From assembly GCA_039105265.1 (NCBI GenBank), contig JAPFFF010000002.1, forward strand, positions 3,596,001 to 3,660,000: 64,000 nucleotides of DNA, read 5' to 3'. The notes beneath the pieces were generated by a model. It saw only the letters and a program-made list of their open reading frames with translations. It did no database searches and was not told where the DNA came from. Shown piece by piece: positions 39,005 to 49,514 of the stretch (its first letter is position 1; each line of letters opens with the position of its first letter). Both the position numbers and the translations under genes were made by a program. The DNA is from Tritrichomonas musculus. Its lineage: Eukaryota > Parabasalia > Tritrichomonadida > Tritrichomonadidae.

Positions 39005-40393
39005 AACAAAAATGATAATGTAAAATAATAAATTTTATATAATTAATCATCAAATATTAAATAAAATAATTAAATTGTATGAAAAATAATAAAAATAAAA
39101 TTTAGTGCTACGGGTCTATTGAAATGGTATTGGTCAATTGAAAGCACCTTATGTGGTTTTTCCACCAACGTACTTTTTGCCACCATTGAAGGCCAAAAAT
39201 AGGTGAATAAAAATTGTAGGGGGTTCTATTGGTAGGGGGGTTTTCCAGTAGACTATAAATATAATAAAATAATTTCAATAATTATTTTTAATATATAGAT
39301 TTTATAATATTTCCAATATATGCTTATAGAGACTTTATTTAGATTTGAAGGTGGATATTGATTTTATTTATATATGAATTGAGATAATAGTAAAATAACC
39401 ATAAGCAATGCAATTGATTATATTGAAATAAATTGAGTCTAAAATTTTTGTAAAAAGTTTTTTTGATAGATTTTTTTACTTGAACTTTTGGGTTATTTAG
39501 CTTTTTTGATATAACTGGACGAGTCACTTTTTGAACATGTTTGGTTATTTAGCAATTGAAACTAAATAAAAAAATTTTTTTTAATAATTTTTGGAAATTT
39601 TTCAAATTAGTCTATATTTTTTCTTATAAAAGATATACAAAAACAGTGATTTTCATTTTAAAATTTTATTTTTTCAAATAAATTAGGTTTAATTCCATCT
39701 AATAATGAACTCGGATGTTCTTGATAATTCATATTGATATTATTGATTAATATCGAATTATGTTTATATTAAAAAAAAAAAAAAAAATAGAGAAAATACT
39801 AAAATAATGCGTTATAATTGATGCTTTTTTTATAATATCGATGCTTTATTTTGATATATTATGATATTGATTTAAAAAAATCAGAGCAAAAAAAAATTTT
39901 CTTGATTGGTATGAGAAATATTATTATTAACTAGCAGGGTTGGCCAACGTTGACGTTAAAATCGTTGAACAAAATGTTATATCGTTGAATTGAATGTCAA
40001 CGTCAACGACATTAAGGCCATTGATTATAACCGTTTCAATTTAGTCATAACGACATGTTAACGTTTGAAATAATGTTGAATCAATGAATTAAGTTAACGT
40101 TATGCTTATTGAAAAGTTGAAGTTTTTTGAGAGACAACTTTTTCTGAAAAAAACTTTATCGATTCAATTTATATTTGGTATGATTTAATAAAGTATTATT
40201 ATTTTGAAAAAATTAGTAAATATCATTATCATATCTATATAAATACCAAATATATATAAGGTAAACTGATTTATTCAATAATTTTTCAAAAATCTGGTTT
40301 ATTCAATAATTTTTTGATAAAATTTCCCGCCAAAAACTGTACGTTAAAATATTAAATGCTATGAAACGAGCAAATAAAACTGATTAAATTACT

Positions 40394-40399
40394 TCATTT
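40394..40399 (+). promoter_or_regulatory. Initiator (Inr) candidate of the pogo-like transposase
   Basis: TCATTT five bases before the ATG at 40404 (AAATTACTTCATTTTATAATGG context), the close spacing known for trichomonad genes. The transposon thus carries a host-type core promoter. Confidence 0.5.
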
Positions 40400-40403
40400 T
40401 ATA

Positions 40404-41783
40404 ATGGAAGGTTATATACCTCGTTACCTGTTGTTGACATCTGAAATCAGGAGCCAACCAACTCCTGAAGACAAAGCAGCTCATATTAAATTTTTGGATC
40501 CAAATTTAAAAATGACTCAAATATGTTCTGAGCTCAAGGCTGATTACCAACAATCTTTAAGAAGATTTCATGCCTTAAAAGAAAACCGTCGTTGGACTGG
40601 CGTTGGAAGGCCTCCTCTATATGATTTTCAAATTATTGATGACATAAACGAAGAAATCTCAATGTCTTACAAGAAAGGTGACTGCACTAATTATACAAGA
40701 CTTAGAGAGATAGTAGATAATGATTATAGAAATAGAATTGATGAAATGGAACCAGAAGCTCGTGAAAAATTTCCGAAAAATTTAAGGAAAAATTATATAT
40801 ATGAACTGTCAAGGCAGATCAACCTTAATCCAAAAAAGCCTGTTCTAGAGGAGAAAGACAGAAACAAATGCTCAACATCTGAAACTGTCCATGATTTCTT
40901 TGAATATACATATACTGAAGAAATGATACAAGACGTCCCTCCTCAGCTGGTTTTAAATTCAGATGAAACGAGTGTTGAAGTAAGTTTACCAAAAAAAGTA
41001 TTAGTTCCAGAAAAAAAACAAGAAGGAAAGAGCATTGATGAATTTTCGATTTCATCTCACATTTCAGCTATGGTAACAATTAATGCCTCAGGAGATGACT
41101 TTCCTCCATATGTTTTGGTTCCATTAAAAAATGTTCCAAAAGACCTATTAACATTTGTTGCCTCAGGTAAAATAACAATTGGAGGAAGTCCAAATGGGTG
41201 GATGAATGATGATTGTTTTGAAGAATGGGCAAAATGGCTCATTCAAAAAGTTGCCAATATAAGAGAAACATATAATTTTGATAAGAATAGGAAAGCAATC
41301 CTATTTCTAGATGGACATGGATCTCGTAATAATTTCAAAGTTATGAAGCTTTTTAAATCTAACCACATTTCTGTGATCATTTTCCCACCTCATATGACAC
41401 ATATCTTTCAACCTTTCGATCGAGTTATTGCGCGACCTTTGAAAGAATGCTTGAGTAGAATCGCCAAAGAAATAATAGATTATATCATCGAAGAAAACCA
41501 AAACAAAGCTTTTATCATTAGATCAACCCAAATACAGGAACTTATTGATGCACATCGAGTGGCAACCACACAACATAATTGCATGAAGGCATTTGAATCA
41601 TGTGGGCTGTTTCCGAGAGATATCACGAAAATTTTGAATAACAAAAATGTTAAAGAATCTAAACAAAGTTTTATTCAAAACGACTTAAATACTAGCCGTC
41701 CAGTTAAGATTTCGGGACTATGCATTACATCAGATGAAATACTTCCAATGCTCCGTGATAAAAAAAGCAAAGCAAAAAAGTGA
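40404..41783 (+). CDS. pogo/Tigger-like DDE_1 transposase
   Basis: 459 residues, uninterrupted. The N-terminal part has an HTH-like stretch (LKMTQICSELKADYQQSLRR) and GVGRPPLYD, the AT-hook-like GRP seen before the DNA-binding helix of centromere-protein-B/pogo relatives. The catalytic domain shows the three acidic positions: first Asp in VLNSDETSVE (about residue 192), second in ILFLDGHGSRN (about residue 302), and the third in PPHMTHIFQPFDRVIARPLK, where the DDE_1 family has the PLD-type motif (about residues 325-345). It ends in a basic tail. It catalyses cut-and-paste movement at TA sites, consistent with the flanks. Confidence 0.85.
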   Translation: MEGYIPRYLLLTSEIRSQPTPEDKAAHIKFLDPNLKMTQICSELKADYQQSLRRFHALKENRRWTGVGRPPLYDFQIIDDINEEISMSYKKGDCTNYTRLREIVDNDYRNRIDEMEPEAREKFPKNLRKNYIYELSRQINLNPKKPVLEEKDRNKCSTSETVHDFFEYTYTEEMIQDVPPQLVLNSDETSVEVSLPKKVLVPEKKQEGKSIDEFSISSHISAMVTINASGDDFPPYVLVPLKNVPKDLLTFVASGKITIGGSPNGWMNDDCFEEWAKWLIQKVANIRETYNFDKNRKAILFLDGHGSRNNFKVMKLFKSNHISVIIFPPHMTHIFQPFDRVIARPLKECLSRIAKEIIDYIIEENQNKAFIIRSTQIQELIDAHRVATTQHNCMKAFESCGLFPRDITKILNNKNVKESKQSFIQNDLNTSRPVKISGLCITSDEILPMLRDKKSKAKK

Positions 41784-42127
41784 ATAAAAAAATCTAAGAA
41801 TTAATTTTTTTTTATTTAATTTTTCTTAAAAATAATTATTAAATAAACCAGATTTTTGAAAAATTATTGAATAAACCAGTTTACCTTATGTTACAGAAAT
41901 GATAATTTAATTTTAAATCAACGACGATAGAAATAAAAAAGTGCCATTATTTTGGGTGATCAATTTCAACGAAACACTTATCGTTGACGTTGAAATAACG
42001 AAGTTAACGTTGACAACGAGCCACCAAAAAAGTGACGCCGTTGATCAATTTTTTCAACATTGACCATCCCTGTTAACTAGGCCTATCATAAACTATAAAG
42101 CTATAATATTTAAATCAATATCATTAT

Positions 42128-42339
42128 TAGGGATGGGAAACGGGCGCCCGAAACGTGCCCGGGCAATGTCAGATTGGTCATATCACCGGGCAAGAATGGG
42201 CACAAACGTCTTTTTTACATTGCCCGTTTTTGCTCGTTCTTGCCCATTTGATTGTTAAATAGATTGCCCGTTCATCAATTTCTTTCCTGCCCGTAAATTT
42301 TATGAAATAGTAATAGCTGCTTGTTCGATTTTCGTCGAA

Positions 42340-42374
<35 letters not shown>

Positions 42375-43104
42375 CAATTTCTCCACCTATATTCCATGTT
42401 GAAAATATTTATTCATATCATTATGATTGCAATTTATTTTTCATTTTTTATAAACAATAAGAAAATGATTTTTTTATAAACTTGTTTAAATGAAAATATT
42501 ATCACTTTTTTTTACTCTTTTTTTGGCTTATATAAAAAAAATTGATTTTTCGTTATTCTTAAAATGCATAATTTTTTATTCCCACAAGTATTTCATTAAC
42601 TGTATAGTTTATTTTCAATATCTCAAAATTTAATTTGTTCCAAAAAGTTTTATTTATGAACTTATAGTTAGAATAGCATATATATTATTATACTGTTGTG
42701 TTAAACTTGCTTTTTTATTTTAATGACATAATATCTAAATGAAATTTTTGTGTTATCAGATAAGTAAATGTGATTTTTTTAATTTAATTATATTTAAAAT
42801 ATTAAATACAATATATTCATGCATTTTTTTAAACAAAAATCATTCATAAACTTTATTTTGTCAATGCTTTTTTCTAAAAGAAAAAAAAAGTTTGGAAAAT
42901 ATTCGAACCAAATTCTTTTTTATGAAAATGGGCAGCCCCGGGCAATTGCCCAAAAAAGTGGAAACGGGCACTGCTTCGCCCGAAAAAACGTAAATAACCG
43001 TTTTGCCCGGGCAGCCCATTTTGCCCGTAAATTTGCCCGGGCATGCCCGGGCAGTACGTTTATTTCGGGCCCATTGCCCGCCCGGTGCCCATTTCCCATC
43101 CCTA
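42128..43104. mobile_element. hAT-like non-autonomous element with CGGGCA arrays and perfect 8-bp duplication
   Basis: 977 bp, ends TAGGGATGGGAAACGGGC and the inverse of TAGGGATGGGAAATGGGC. Flanked by ATCATTAT at 42120-42127 and 43105-43112. Subterminal zones (42130-42300 and 42930-43095) are packed with CGGGCA hexamers in both orientations; the middle is plain AT-rich with a 33-base T run near 42342-42374. Open frames over the GC-rich ends are composition effects. Confidence 0.85.
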
Positions 43105-43682
43105 ATCATTATATATATAATGATATATACAATTATATTAAAAAAAATAGAAAATAAAAAAATAATCAAGAAAAATGGCATCATAACGAATAAAAAAAGT
43201 AAAACATAAGAATAAAAATAAAGAATGAAATGAAAAATGATGTTTACTAGTATAACTCTGCATTTAAAAAAAAAACTCATTTGTTTAAATTGGCAAAATC
43301 AAAAATTTAAATGAAGAGTAAAAATTCTTTATTATTTTGTTGTTTGTTTTCTGTATTTATTAACTTTGTTTATCTTCGAGCTTTATATTAGTAAAATAGA
43401 TATTACTAATTTGGTATAAAAATTGAATAATAGCATTTATTATTTTGAAAGTTGCGCAATGAAATATATATCAGTGGTTTATATTCGTTGATTTTTCTAA
43501 TAAGCCATTTGTTTGATTTAATCGCATAATAGACTAATTTGAAAAATTATTAAAAACACGTTTTTATTTAATTTCAATTGCTAAATAACCAAATATGTTC
43601 AAAAAGTGACTCGTCCAGTTATATTTGGTCGACGATAGAAGGTGAAAATTAACCTATAACCGTCAGGTCAAATCCGATTTCC

Positions 43683-44393
43683 CTTTTTTTTTTTTTTTCC
43701 ATATAGTATATTTAATTTTTTTTTGTTTATTTTGATTTTTTTTCGGTCAAAAAGTTTCCTCAATTTGATAGAGTGAAAAATAATCATGAACTTTTTCTTG
43801 GAGCAAAAAATAAAGCATAACTTTTTCTTAAAACAAAAAAATAAAATAACTTTTTGATGCAAAATGTTTATGACAAGAGAAACCAAATTGGCCCTCAATT
43901 ATTTTTCTATTTATTTTAATCGTTTGTTTTTATAGAATACTTGCTTAAAATAGAACAATGTTCTTGAAAGAAAAATATATTATTACGCCATTATTATCTA
44001 AAGCATAGACACTTTTTGAGCGAAGCTCAAAAAGGGGCGTTTCTTGCAATTTCCTCAAATCAGATATTCAAATATCAAAACAAGCTATAACCAAGTTATT
44101 ACATAATCGAAATGAATCATATGCTTGGACACTTTTTGAGCTTCGCTCAAAAAGTGGCCCTTTATTATTTTCTAGTTTGATTTCTTTTCAAAACTTACAT
44201 AAATCAACTTCCATGAAGAAAACAAATAAAATATTATACCTAATAGATCTCAAGAATGACAACTTTTTGAGCTTTGCTCAAAAAGTTGTCATTAAATGAT
44301 ATTAATTATTAATTGAATTTCAAAATACAAAAAACATTTATGTATGTTCAATGATTATAGTTTATTAAATGATTTATGATTATATCGCGCGTT

Positions 44394-44453
<60 letters not shown>
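43683..44453. repeat. Poly-T/hairpin repeat, copy C
   Basis: About 770 bp matching copy B (11935-12718) along its length, with the three hairpins near 44007, 44129 and 44255; the first has one stem mismatch. It ends ATATCGCGCGTTAG plus a run of 58 T, the same count as in B, but lacks B's TTTTCTTG spacer before the run. Confidence 0.75.
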
Positions 44454-44913
44454 CATTTTTGTTAGGAGTTCGGGTTGACATTGTGGGCGACAGCTCCGCG
44501 GAAACCGACTCCTATATACAACTCCATTTTTGAGAAGATACTTTTGAATTTGATTTGGTTTGATGCCAGAATGATGAAAATTTTGAATTTGTACTTTGTC
44601 GTCATCTGATAAAAACGCATGCATATATAATCTGGGATTATGTGTATGACCAACATGGTTCAAATTTAGAGAATTATCAATTTAGATTCCATATTTTATT
44701 TTGCTATCTGGATATCTTTTAACTATGGACATCCGCATTTGTTCGTTGAATTCTCACTCGAGAACAATAAAACTTTCCATATGGTTCTAAAAATCCATAT
44801 CGTGAACAAAGCTTAAAACCAGATTTAAGGGCTTCAATACTTAGATGATCAAATAACTCTTTGTTTGAATCCATTTCTAGTTTTGAAAGGAATTCTGGAT
44901 TCCAAATATCCAT
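44454..44913 (-). pseudogene. Truncated MULE-type (FAR1-like) transposase N-terminus
   Basis: From the ATG at 44913 the minus strand reads FLSKLEMDSNKELFDHLSIE, then ALKSGFKLCSRYGFLEPYG and FYCSR, a FAR1/MULE N-terminal zinc-domain pattern. After a frame change near 44725 and one stop near 44680 it goes on with LNHVGHTHNPRL, the HxH part of that domain, and FLSDDDKVQIQNFHHSGIKP, the helix that follows it in MULE proteins. The frame is then cut by copy C's T tract. Catalytic domain absent. A plain DNA-transposon relic. Confidence 0.6.
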
Positions 44914-45510
44914 CAAAAAAATGAAATGAATTTGTAATTATAAACGTAAAAAACTAATGCAAACGGAAAAAAACTTTCAATCGGGACATCTTTTAACAAT
45001 AATTGTTATTATTTGTTTTGTTTATAATTTTGTTGATTGCTTGATTATTTGTTTTATTCAAATATTGGGCAGATATTAAAAACGTAAATAAAAGCAGTTG
45101 TGAATTTGTAATTATTTAAATCACAGATTAATAAATTGTTTGTTTTGTTAATAATTTTGTTGCTTGCTTGATTATTTGTTTTAGGGGAATCGTATTTTTC
45201 TACACCGCTTTTTGAAAACTTTTTAACTTTTTGAATACTTTTTTTATTCAATTTTTGCTAAATAATGAATAATTATGAAGTTTAAATAGCTTCCCGATTA
45301 ATCCTGCAATTCATAGAACCCGATTCGGCTTCGCGCAGCCCTGTGGTGATCACTGGTGCGTATATTCCTGAAAAATTATGTAAAAATAAAAAAATTATTT
45401 CAAAAAAAGCAAATACCCTCCTGCCACATAATTTTGCAGTAAACTTTTTGAAATATCTTTGAAAATAACAACTTTTTAATATCATTCAAAAATAAAACTT
45501 TTTGAATAAC

Positions 45511-47070
45511 ATGGTCATTCCATTTATTAAAATGAATAATTCTTGGGCAAAATGGATTGAAAAAAATGAATTGTTCGAATCAATACCTCAATGCATTAAG
45601 AGAGGTCCATATATATCCTATAAAAATTATCCAGATGCAGTTGATAAAATATTGAAAATATTTTCCAATTATATTGAAGGTGATGTTGCGAAAATTGCAA
45701 AAAAAACTGGGTTTAAAGAAAGAACATTATACAAATGGTTAGCAAATTATAGGCTAAACCCAGAATATAATCCATTATCTAAACAAATTAGGAACAAAGC
45801 AAGAATTTTTACAGAAGATGAAGAAGATGCAATAGCTGAGTTCATTTTAACAGAAAAAATACAGAAACATTGTTTTTTTAATGATTCTGAATGTATTGAA
45901 ATTCTTGTCGATGCATATCTTACAAAGCACTCAAATGACGAAAACATTAACTTTTTAATAAGTTTTTCTAGAGGTTTTATATACTATTTTAAAAAACGGC
46001 ACGGTTTTGTATCACGTATATGTCACTTGAAAAGGAGACCTTCAACAACAAGCGTTTATATTAATTATTTTATAGATGATATGAAAAATTTATTTCAAAC
46101 AGTATCTTTTACTCAAATTATAAATATAGATGAAACCGGAATTTTCCTAAATTCAAAAAATATAAAAATATGGCACTCAAAAGGAAATGATGATGTATCT
46201 CTTCCAGTTGGATTTAGTGAGAAAAAAAGAATAACTGCAGTGTGTGCAATTGGAGCAGATGGCGCTAAATTTCCAATGCAATTTATTGCAAAAGGCGAAA
46301 CTGATGCTGTTATTAATACACAGCTCGGTGATGTTCACCCTCATTTAGCATCTTATTCTACAAAAGGTTGGAGAAATGATGAAACATTTTATTCATATTT
46401 AAATTTTATAAAATCTCAATTTAATCAAGATTAAGAAATACACATTATATTAGATATCTTTAGTGCACATAGAAGTGAAAACACAAAAAAAATTGCTGAA
46501 GAATTAGGAATAACATTGCATTATATACCAGCAGGTTTTACCGACCTTTATCAACCGTTAGATACGACAATATTTGCAATAATCAAAGCTTTTATTAGTC
46601 ATATGCTTCGTTCTTCTTTGAAAGAAGGGAAAAATTTAACAACTATCGATGCTTGCAGATTTATGATTGCTGCATGGGAAAAATTAAAACCTGATATTAT
46701 TCAAGAGTCTTTCGATAGATTACATCTTGAAGAAGTTTGGGAAGGATGCAATCAATATGACTTACCTATTATGCATACTTGTTTGTACAATCGTTCAACG
46801 AAAAGTAAAAAGAAATTAATGATATTAGAGGTTATTGAAAAAGATTCTATTAAGGACGATAATGGAATTTCTCTGCTGAGATATATTATAGATTCATTTG
46901 GTCAAAAAGATGTTCTTGAAATCAAAACAATTAGACATTATGTGAAACAAAATGCTTCTTTTGTTGATCTTGAAGGTTTCGAACAAAATTGTTCATCATC
47001 AATATCTAAATTGTTATGTTACAAAATTTTGAAACAGGTTAACTTTGATTTGTTGAAGAAGAACTTTTGA
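45511..47070 (+). pseudogene. DDE_1-family transposase with one in-frame stop
   Basis: The frame opens through a TTG, but the first ATG is at 45511. About 520 codons in one frame, interrupted by a single TAA at 46432-46434, after which coding goes on in the same frame. Parts: HTH region (VAKIAKKTGFKERTLYKWLA), a second DNA-binding region, first catalytic Asp in INIDETGIFLN, second in IILDIFSAHRSENTKK just after the stop, and PAGFTDLYQPLDTTIFAIIK for the third position. The stop falls between the first and second catalytic motifs, so neither half could work alone unless the stop is read through. It resembles the pogo-like gene at 40404 in fold, but not closely in sequence, and lies next to GGG-type ends, not AGGTA ends. 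Confidence 0.75.
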
Positions 47071-47089
47071 ATTACACAAATAATCTATT

Positions 47090-47115
47090 CTTTTTGCATC
47101 TTTAGATGCAAAAAG
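47090..47115 (+). terminator. Perfect hairpin 20 bp after the transposase stop
   Basis: Stem CTTTTTGCATCT (47090-47101), loop TT, and the exact complement at 47104-47115. It could mark the 3' end of the transcript or be a transposase site; eukaryotic genes do not need such a terminator, so the role is open. Confidence 0.35.
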
Positions 47116-47196
47116 AAGAATGAAATCATATTTTTAATTTTATCAAATTTAGTTCAAAAAGTTTATAATTCTATTCCTTACAATAAAAGTGGCAAA

Positions 47197-47375
47197 ATTG
47201 AAAGAACAATTCAGTAGGCTTATCAAAATTTGGTTTAATTTTACATACAAAATGTAGAAAGATTGAAAGAACAATTCCGTAGGCTTATCAAAATTTGGTT
47301 TAATTTTACATACAAAATGCAGAAAGATTGAAAGAACAATTCCGTAGGCTTATCAAAACTTGGTTTAATTTTACA
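47197..47375. repeat. 65-bp tandem repeat, nearly three copies
   Basis: ATTGAAAGAACAATTC recurs at 47197, 47262 and 47327 followed by TAGGCTTATCAAAA and TTTTACATACAAA; the third copy runs into the 23-bp array. Confidence 0.85.
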
Positions 47376-48131
47376 TACAAAGCAACTACAAGATTATCAA
47401 CAAAACAACTACAAGATTATCAACAAAGCAACTCCAAGATTATCAACAAAACAACTACAAGATTATCAACAAAACAACTACAAGATTATCAACAAAACAA
47501 CTCCAAGATTATCAACAAAGCAACTACAAGATTATCAACAAAACAACTCCAAGATTATCAACAAAACAACTACAAGATGATCAACAAAACAAATCCAAGA
47601 TGATCAACAAAGAAACTCCAAGATGATCAACAAAACAACTACAAGATTATCAACAAAACAACTACAAGATGATCAACAAAGAAACTCCAAGATGATCAAC
47701 AAAGCAACTACAAGATTATCAACAAAACAACTCCAAGATTATCAACAAAACAACTACAAGATGATCAACAAAGAAACTCCAAGATGATCAACAAAGCAAC
47801 TACAAGATTATCAACAAAACAACTCCAAGATGATCAACAAAACAACTACAAGATGATCAACAAAGAAACTACAAGATAATCAACAAAACAACTCCAAGAA
47901 GATCAACAAAACAACTACAAGATGATCAACAAAACAACTACAAGATGATCAACAAAACAACTACAAGATGATCAACAAAACAACTACAAGATGATCAACA
48001 AAACAAATCCAAGATGATCAACAAAGAAACTCCAAGATGATCAACAAAACAACTACAAGATGATCAACAAAACAACTCCAAGATTATCAACAAAGAAACT
48101 CCAAGATTATCAACAAAACAACTCCAAGATC
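47376..48131. repeat. 23-bp minisatellite, about 33 copies
   Basis: Unit of the form CAACAAAACAACTACAAGATTAT with G/A, C/A and T/G variants. Because 23 is not a multiple of three, the frame rotates, giving a spurious 91-residue frame at its start. Confidence 0.9.
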
Positions 48132-49045
48132 AGTAATAATCCATTTCAGCTAGTAATCATTCACAATTTTTTGGCTCCATTAGTTTAGGACATTAACAAA
48201 TTATTAAAATTACATAAAAAATTCATCTCTATTTCTTTTATTATTAATTTTTTCTTATAGTTTTTGCTAATAAACTTATTTTGAGAGCGTTACCCTTGTT
48301 AATTCTTACGTTTTCTCATTCTTTATTAATTATAATCAACTTCATTAATATAATCTTAATCATTTTATATTTCGTGTAAGTATAATATATTGAGGTATGC
48401 TGGGCTTAGTAATGCAATATTTCCCATTAAAATGGGTTTTCTTGAAAAAATTGTAGAAAACAAAAAAAAAAATATTTTATGTAGAATGCAAAAAATTATG
48501 CCGTAGTTTATTATATAGTGGAAAAGTTTAATTTTGGAAATAATTCGTATTTCTAAAGTATTAGCTGAAAAAATCTATTACATCTTCGAAAAAATCGATT
48601 TTATTGCATATTTTTTTAGGTCGATTTTGGTATTTTAATTAATGGTTATTATCATTATATTATATATGGAGAATTGAGCTTAATTTATAAGATTTACTAT
48701 TGAATTCTTTTCTTTTCCTAATTATATATGAAGATGAAATTCGGACTTTGGAACAAAAAATTTCAAAACTTCGTATATCTATTGTAATTTTTATTTATGA
48801 AACATTGTGAAGAGGATAAACGATATTGATAAAGCGTTATTTGAATTATTGAAATACAACAAATTTTAGGTTCATGAATTTGTCTATAATTTGGCGTAGC
48901 AATTCTTTGTTGGATTGGTATTAATATGTATCAGGCTTATTGTGTAAACATAAAAGAGGAACGAATAAGTTCAACACTAAAATAAAAATGAAAAAATAAA
49001 CGTTCTCCCAATCCCAAAATTGAATTTATTTGAATGTATAAACAA
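48132..49045. other. AT-rich spacer, nothing recognised
   Basis: No gene, repeat boundary or structured RNA seen. Confidence 0.45.
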
Positions 49046-49504
49046 AAAGTTTACTGCAAAATTATGTGGCAGGAGGGTAGTTATAAATTTTCGGTAAATT
49101 GTTAATTTACGATTTTTTTGGTTAATTTTATTAACAGAGTAAGTCAAGTTTCACCTTAATATGGCGGTTTTTTGCTTTACCCGAGTAGCTACTCATGGAT
49201 AGAAAAACCATTCAAAAAGTGGAGTAGAAAAAAACGATTGTCCAAATTCCTCAAAATTGATTATTTTAAAAAATATCCTAAATTTTTTAAAAAATTAATA
49301 TACTTTTGTAGAGAATTAATAAATAAATCTAAAGGTAATTATGTATAATGATATATTTAAAATTATTTCAAGTATTTAAGGAGTTAATTAAAAAAAGTCA
49401 TATTTATCAGAAAAAAATTGAAAATGAATAATGTCGAATTGGCATTCAATTTAAACAACTTTTTATGAAAAATTTGGCTGATCAATTTGATGAGTTTTTT
49501 AATT

Positions 49505-49510
49505 TCATTT
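49505..49510 (+). promoter_or_regulatory. Initiator (Inr) candidate of the seryl-tRNA synthetase gene
   Basis: TCATTT, matching TCAYTW, four bases before the ATG at 49515. Together with the motifs before 9638, 40404 and 63714 it supports a parabasalid origin. Confidence 0.55.
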
Positions 49511-49514
49511 TTAT

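Larger units (their letters stand above)
34611..39262. mobile_element. Nest 1, outermost inverted-repeat element
   Basis: Left: GTCTA then AACCCCCCTACCAAATGG and a second CCCCCTACC. Right, inverted: GTCTACTGGAAAACCCCCC TACCAATAG and CCCCCTAC. Subterminal repeats also pair: CTTTCAATAGACCCGGAGC near 34838 and CATTTCAATAGACCCGTAGC inverted near 39110. Ends have drifted and no target duplication is clear. Net of the elements nested inside, about 1 kb is left, with no coding sequence. Confidence 0.55.
40259..41886 (+). mobile_element. Apparently whole pogo-like DNA transposon
   Basis: 1628 bp. Inverted repeats of about 50 bp begin AGGTAAACTG and contain a doubled CTGRTTTATTCAATAATTTTT motif, a likely transposase-binding pair. 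TA on both sides (40257-40258, 41887-41888) inside a TATATATA target. It encloses one open transposase gene with an initiator motif. Open gene, matching ends and intact target duplication suggest recent insertion into the hAT-like element. Confidence 0.85.
39935..42072. mobile_element. hAT-like non-autonomous element carrying an inserted pogo-like transposon
   Basis: Left end CAGGGTTGGCCAACGTTGAC, right end inverse of CAGGGATGGTCAATGTTG. Flanked by TTAACTAG at 39927-39934 and 42073-42080. Without the inner element it is about 0.5 kb, filled with AACGTTGACGTT-type motifs in both orientations. A diverged left-end relative lies at 10448. Confidence 0.85.
39512..43621. mobile_element. Nest 2, outer element: TA-flanked inverted-repeat element
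   Basis: About 100 bp at each end pair with few differences: TAACTGGACGAGTCAC, TTTTTGAACATGTTTGG, TTATTTAGCAATTGAAA and, further in, TTTCAAATTAGTCTAT. TA lies on each side (39510-39511, 43622-43623). After removing the two hAT-like insertions about 1 kb of non-coding sequence is left. Tc1/mariner-type duplication. Confidence 0.7.
45184..49243 (+). mobile_element. GGG-terminal transposon family, candidate long copy
   Basis: Left terminus GGGGAATCGTATTTTTCTAC at 45184 and right terminus, inverse of GGACAATCGTTTTTTTCTAC, ending at 49243. Inward, a stretch CAAAAAGTTTACTGCAAAAT at about 49046 is the inverse of 45421-45450, so the ends share long inverted sequence. It encloses a DDE_1 transposase with one stop and two minisatellites. 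Flanks show no matching duplication, so these may be ends of two copies rather than one. Confidence 0.4.

Noticed and set aside
47328-47603. 91-residue frame at the start of the 23-bp minisatellite
   Set aside because: The repeat period rotates the frame and the peptide is a three-phase reading of one unit.
47376-48131. CRISPR-like array
   Set aside because: Units are contiguous with no unique spacers, and the setting is eukaryotic.
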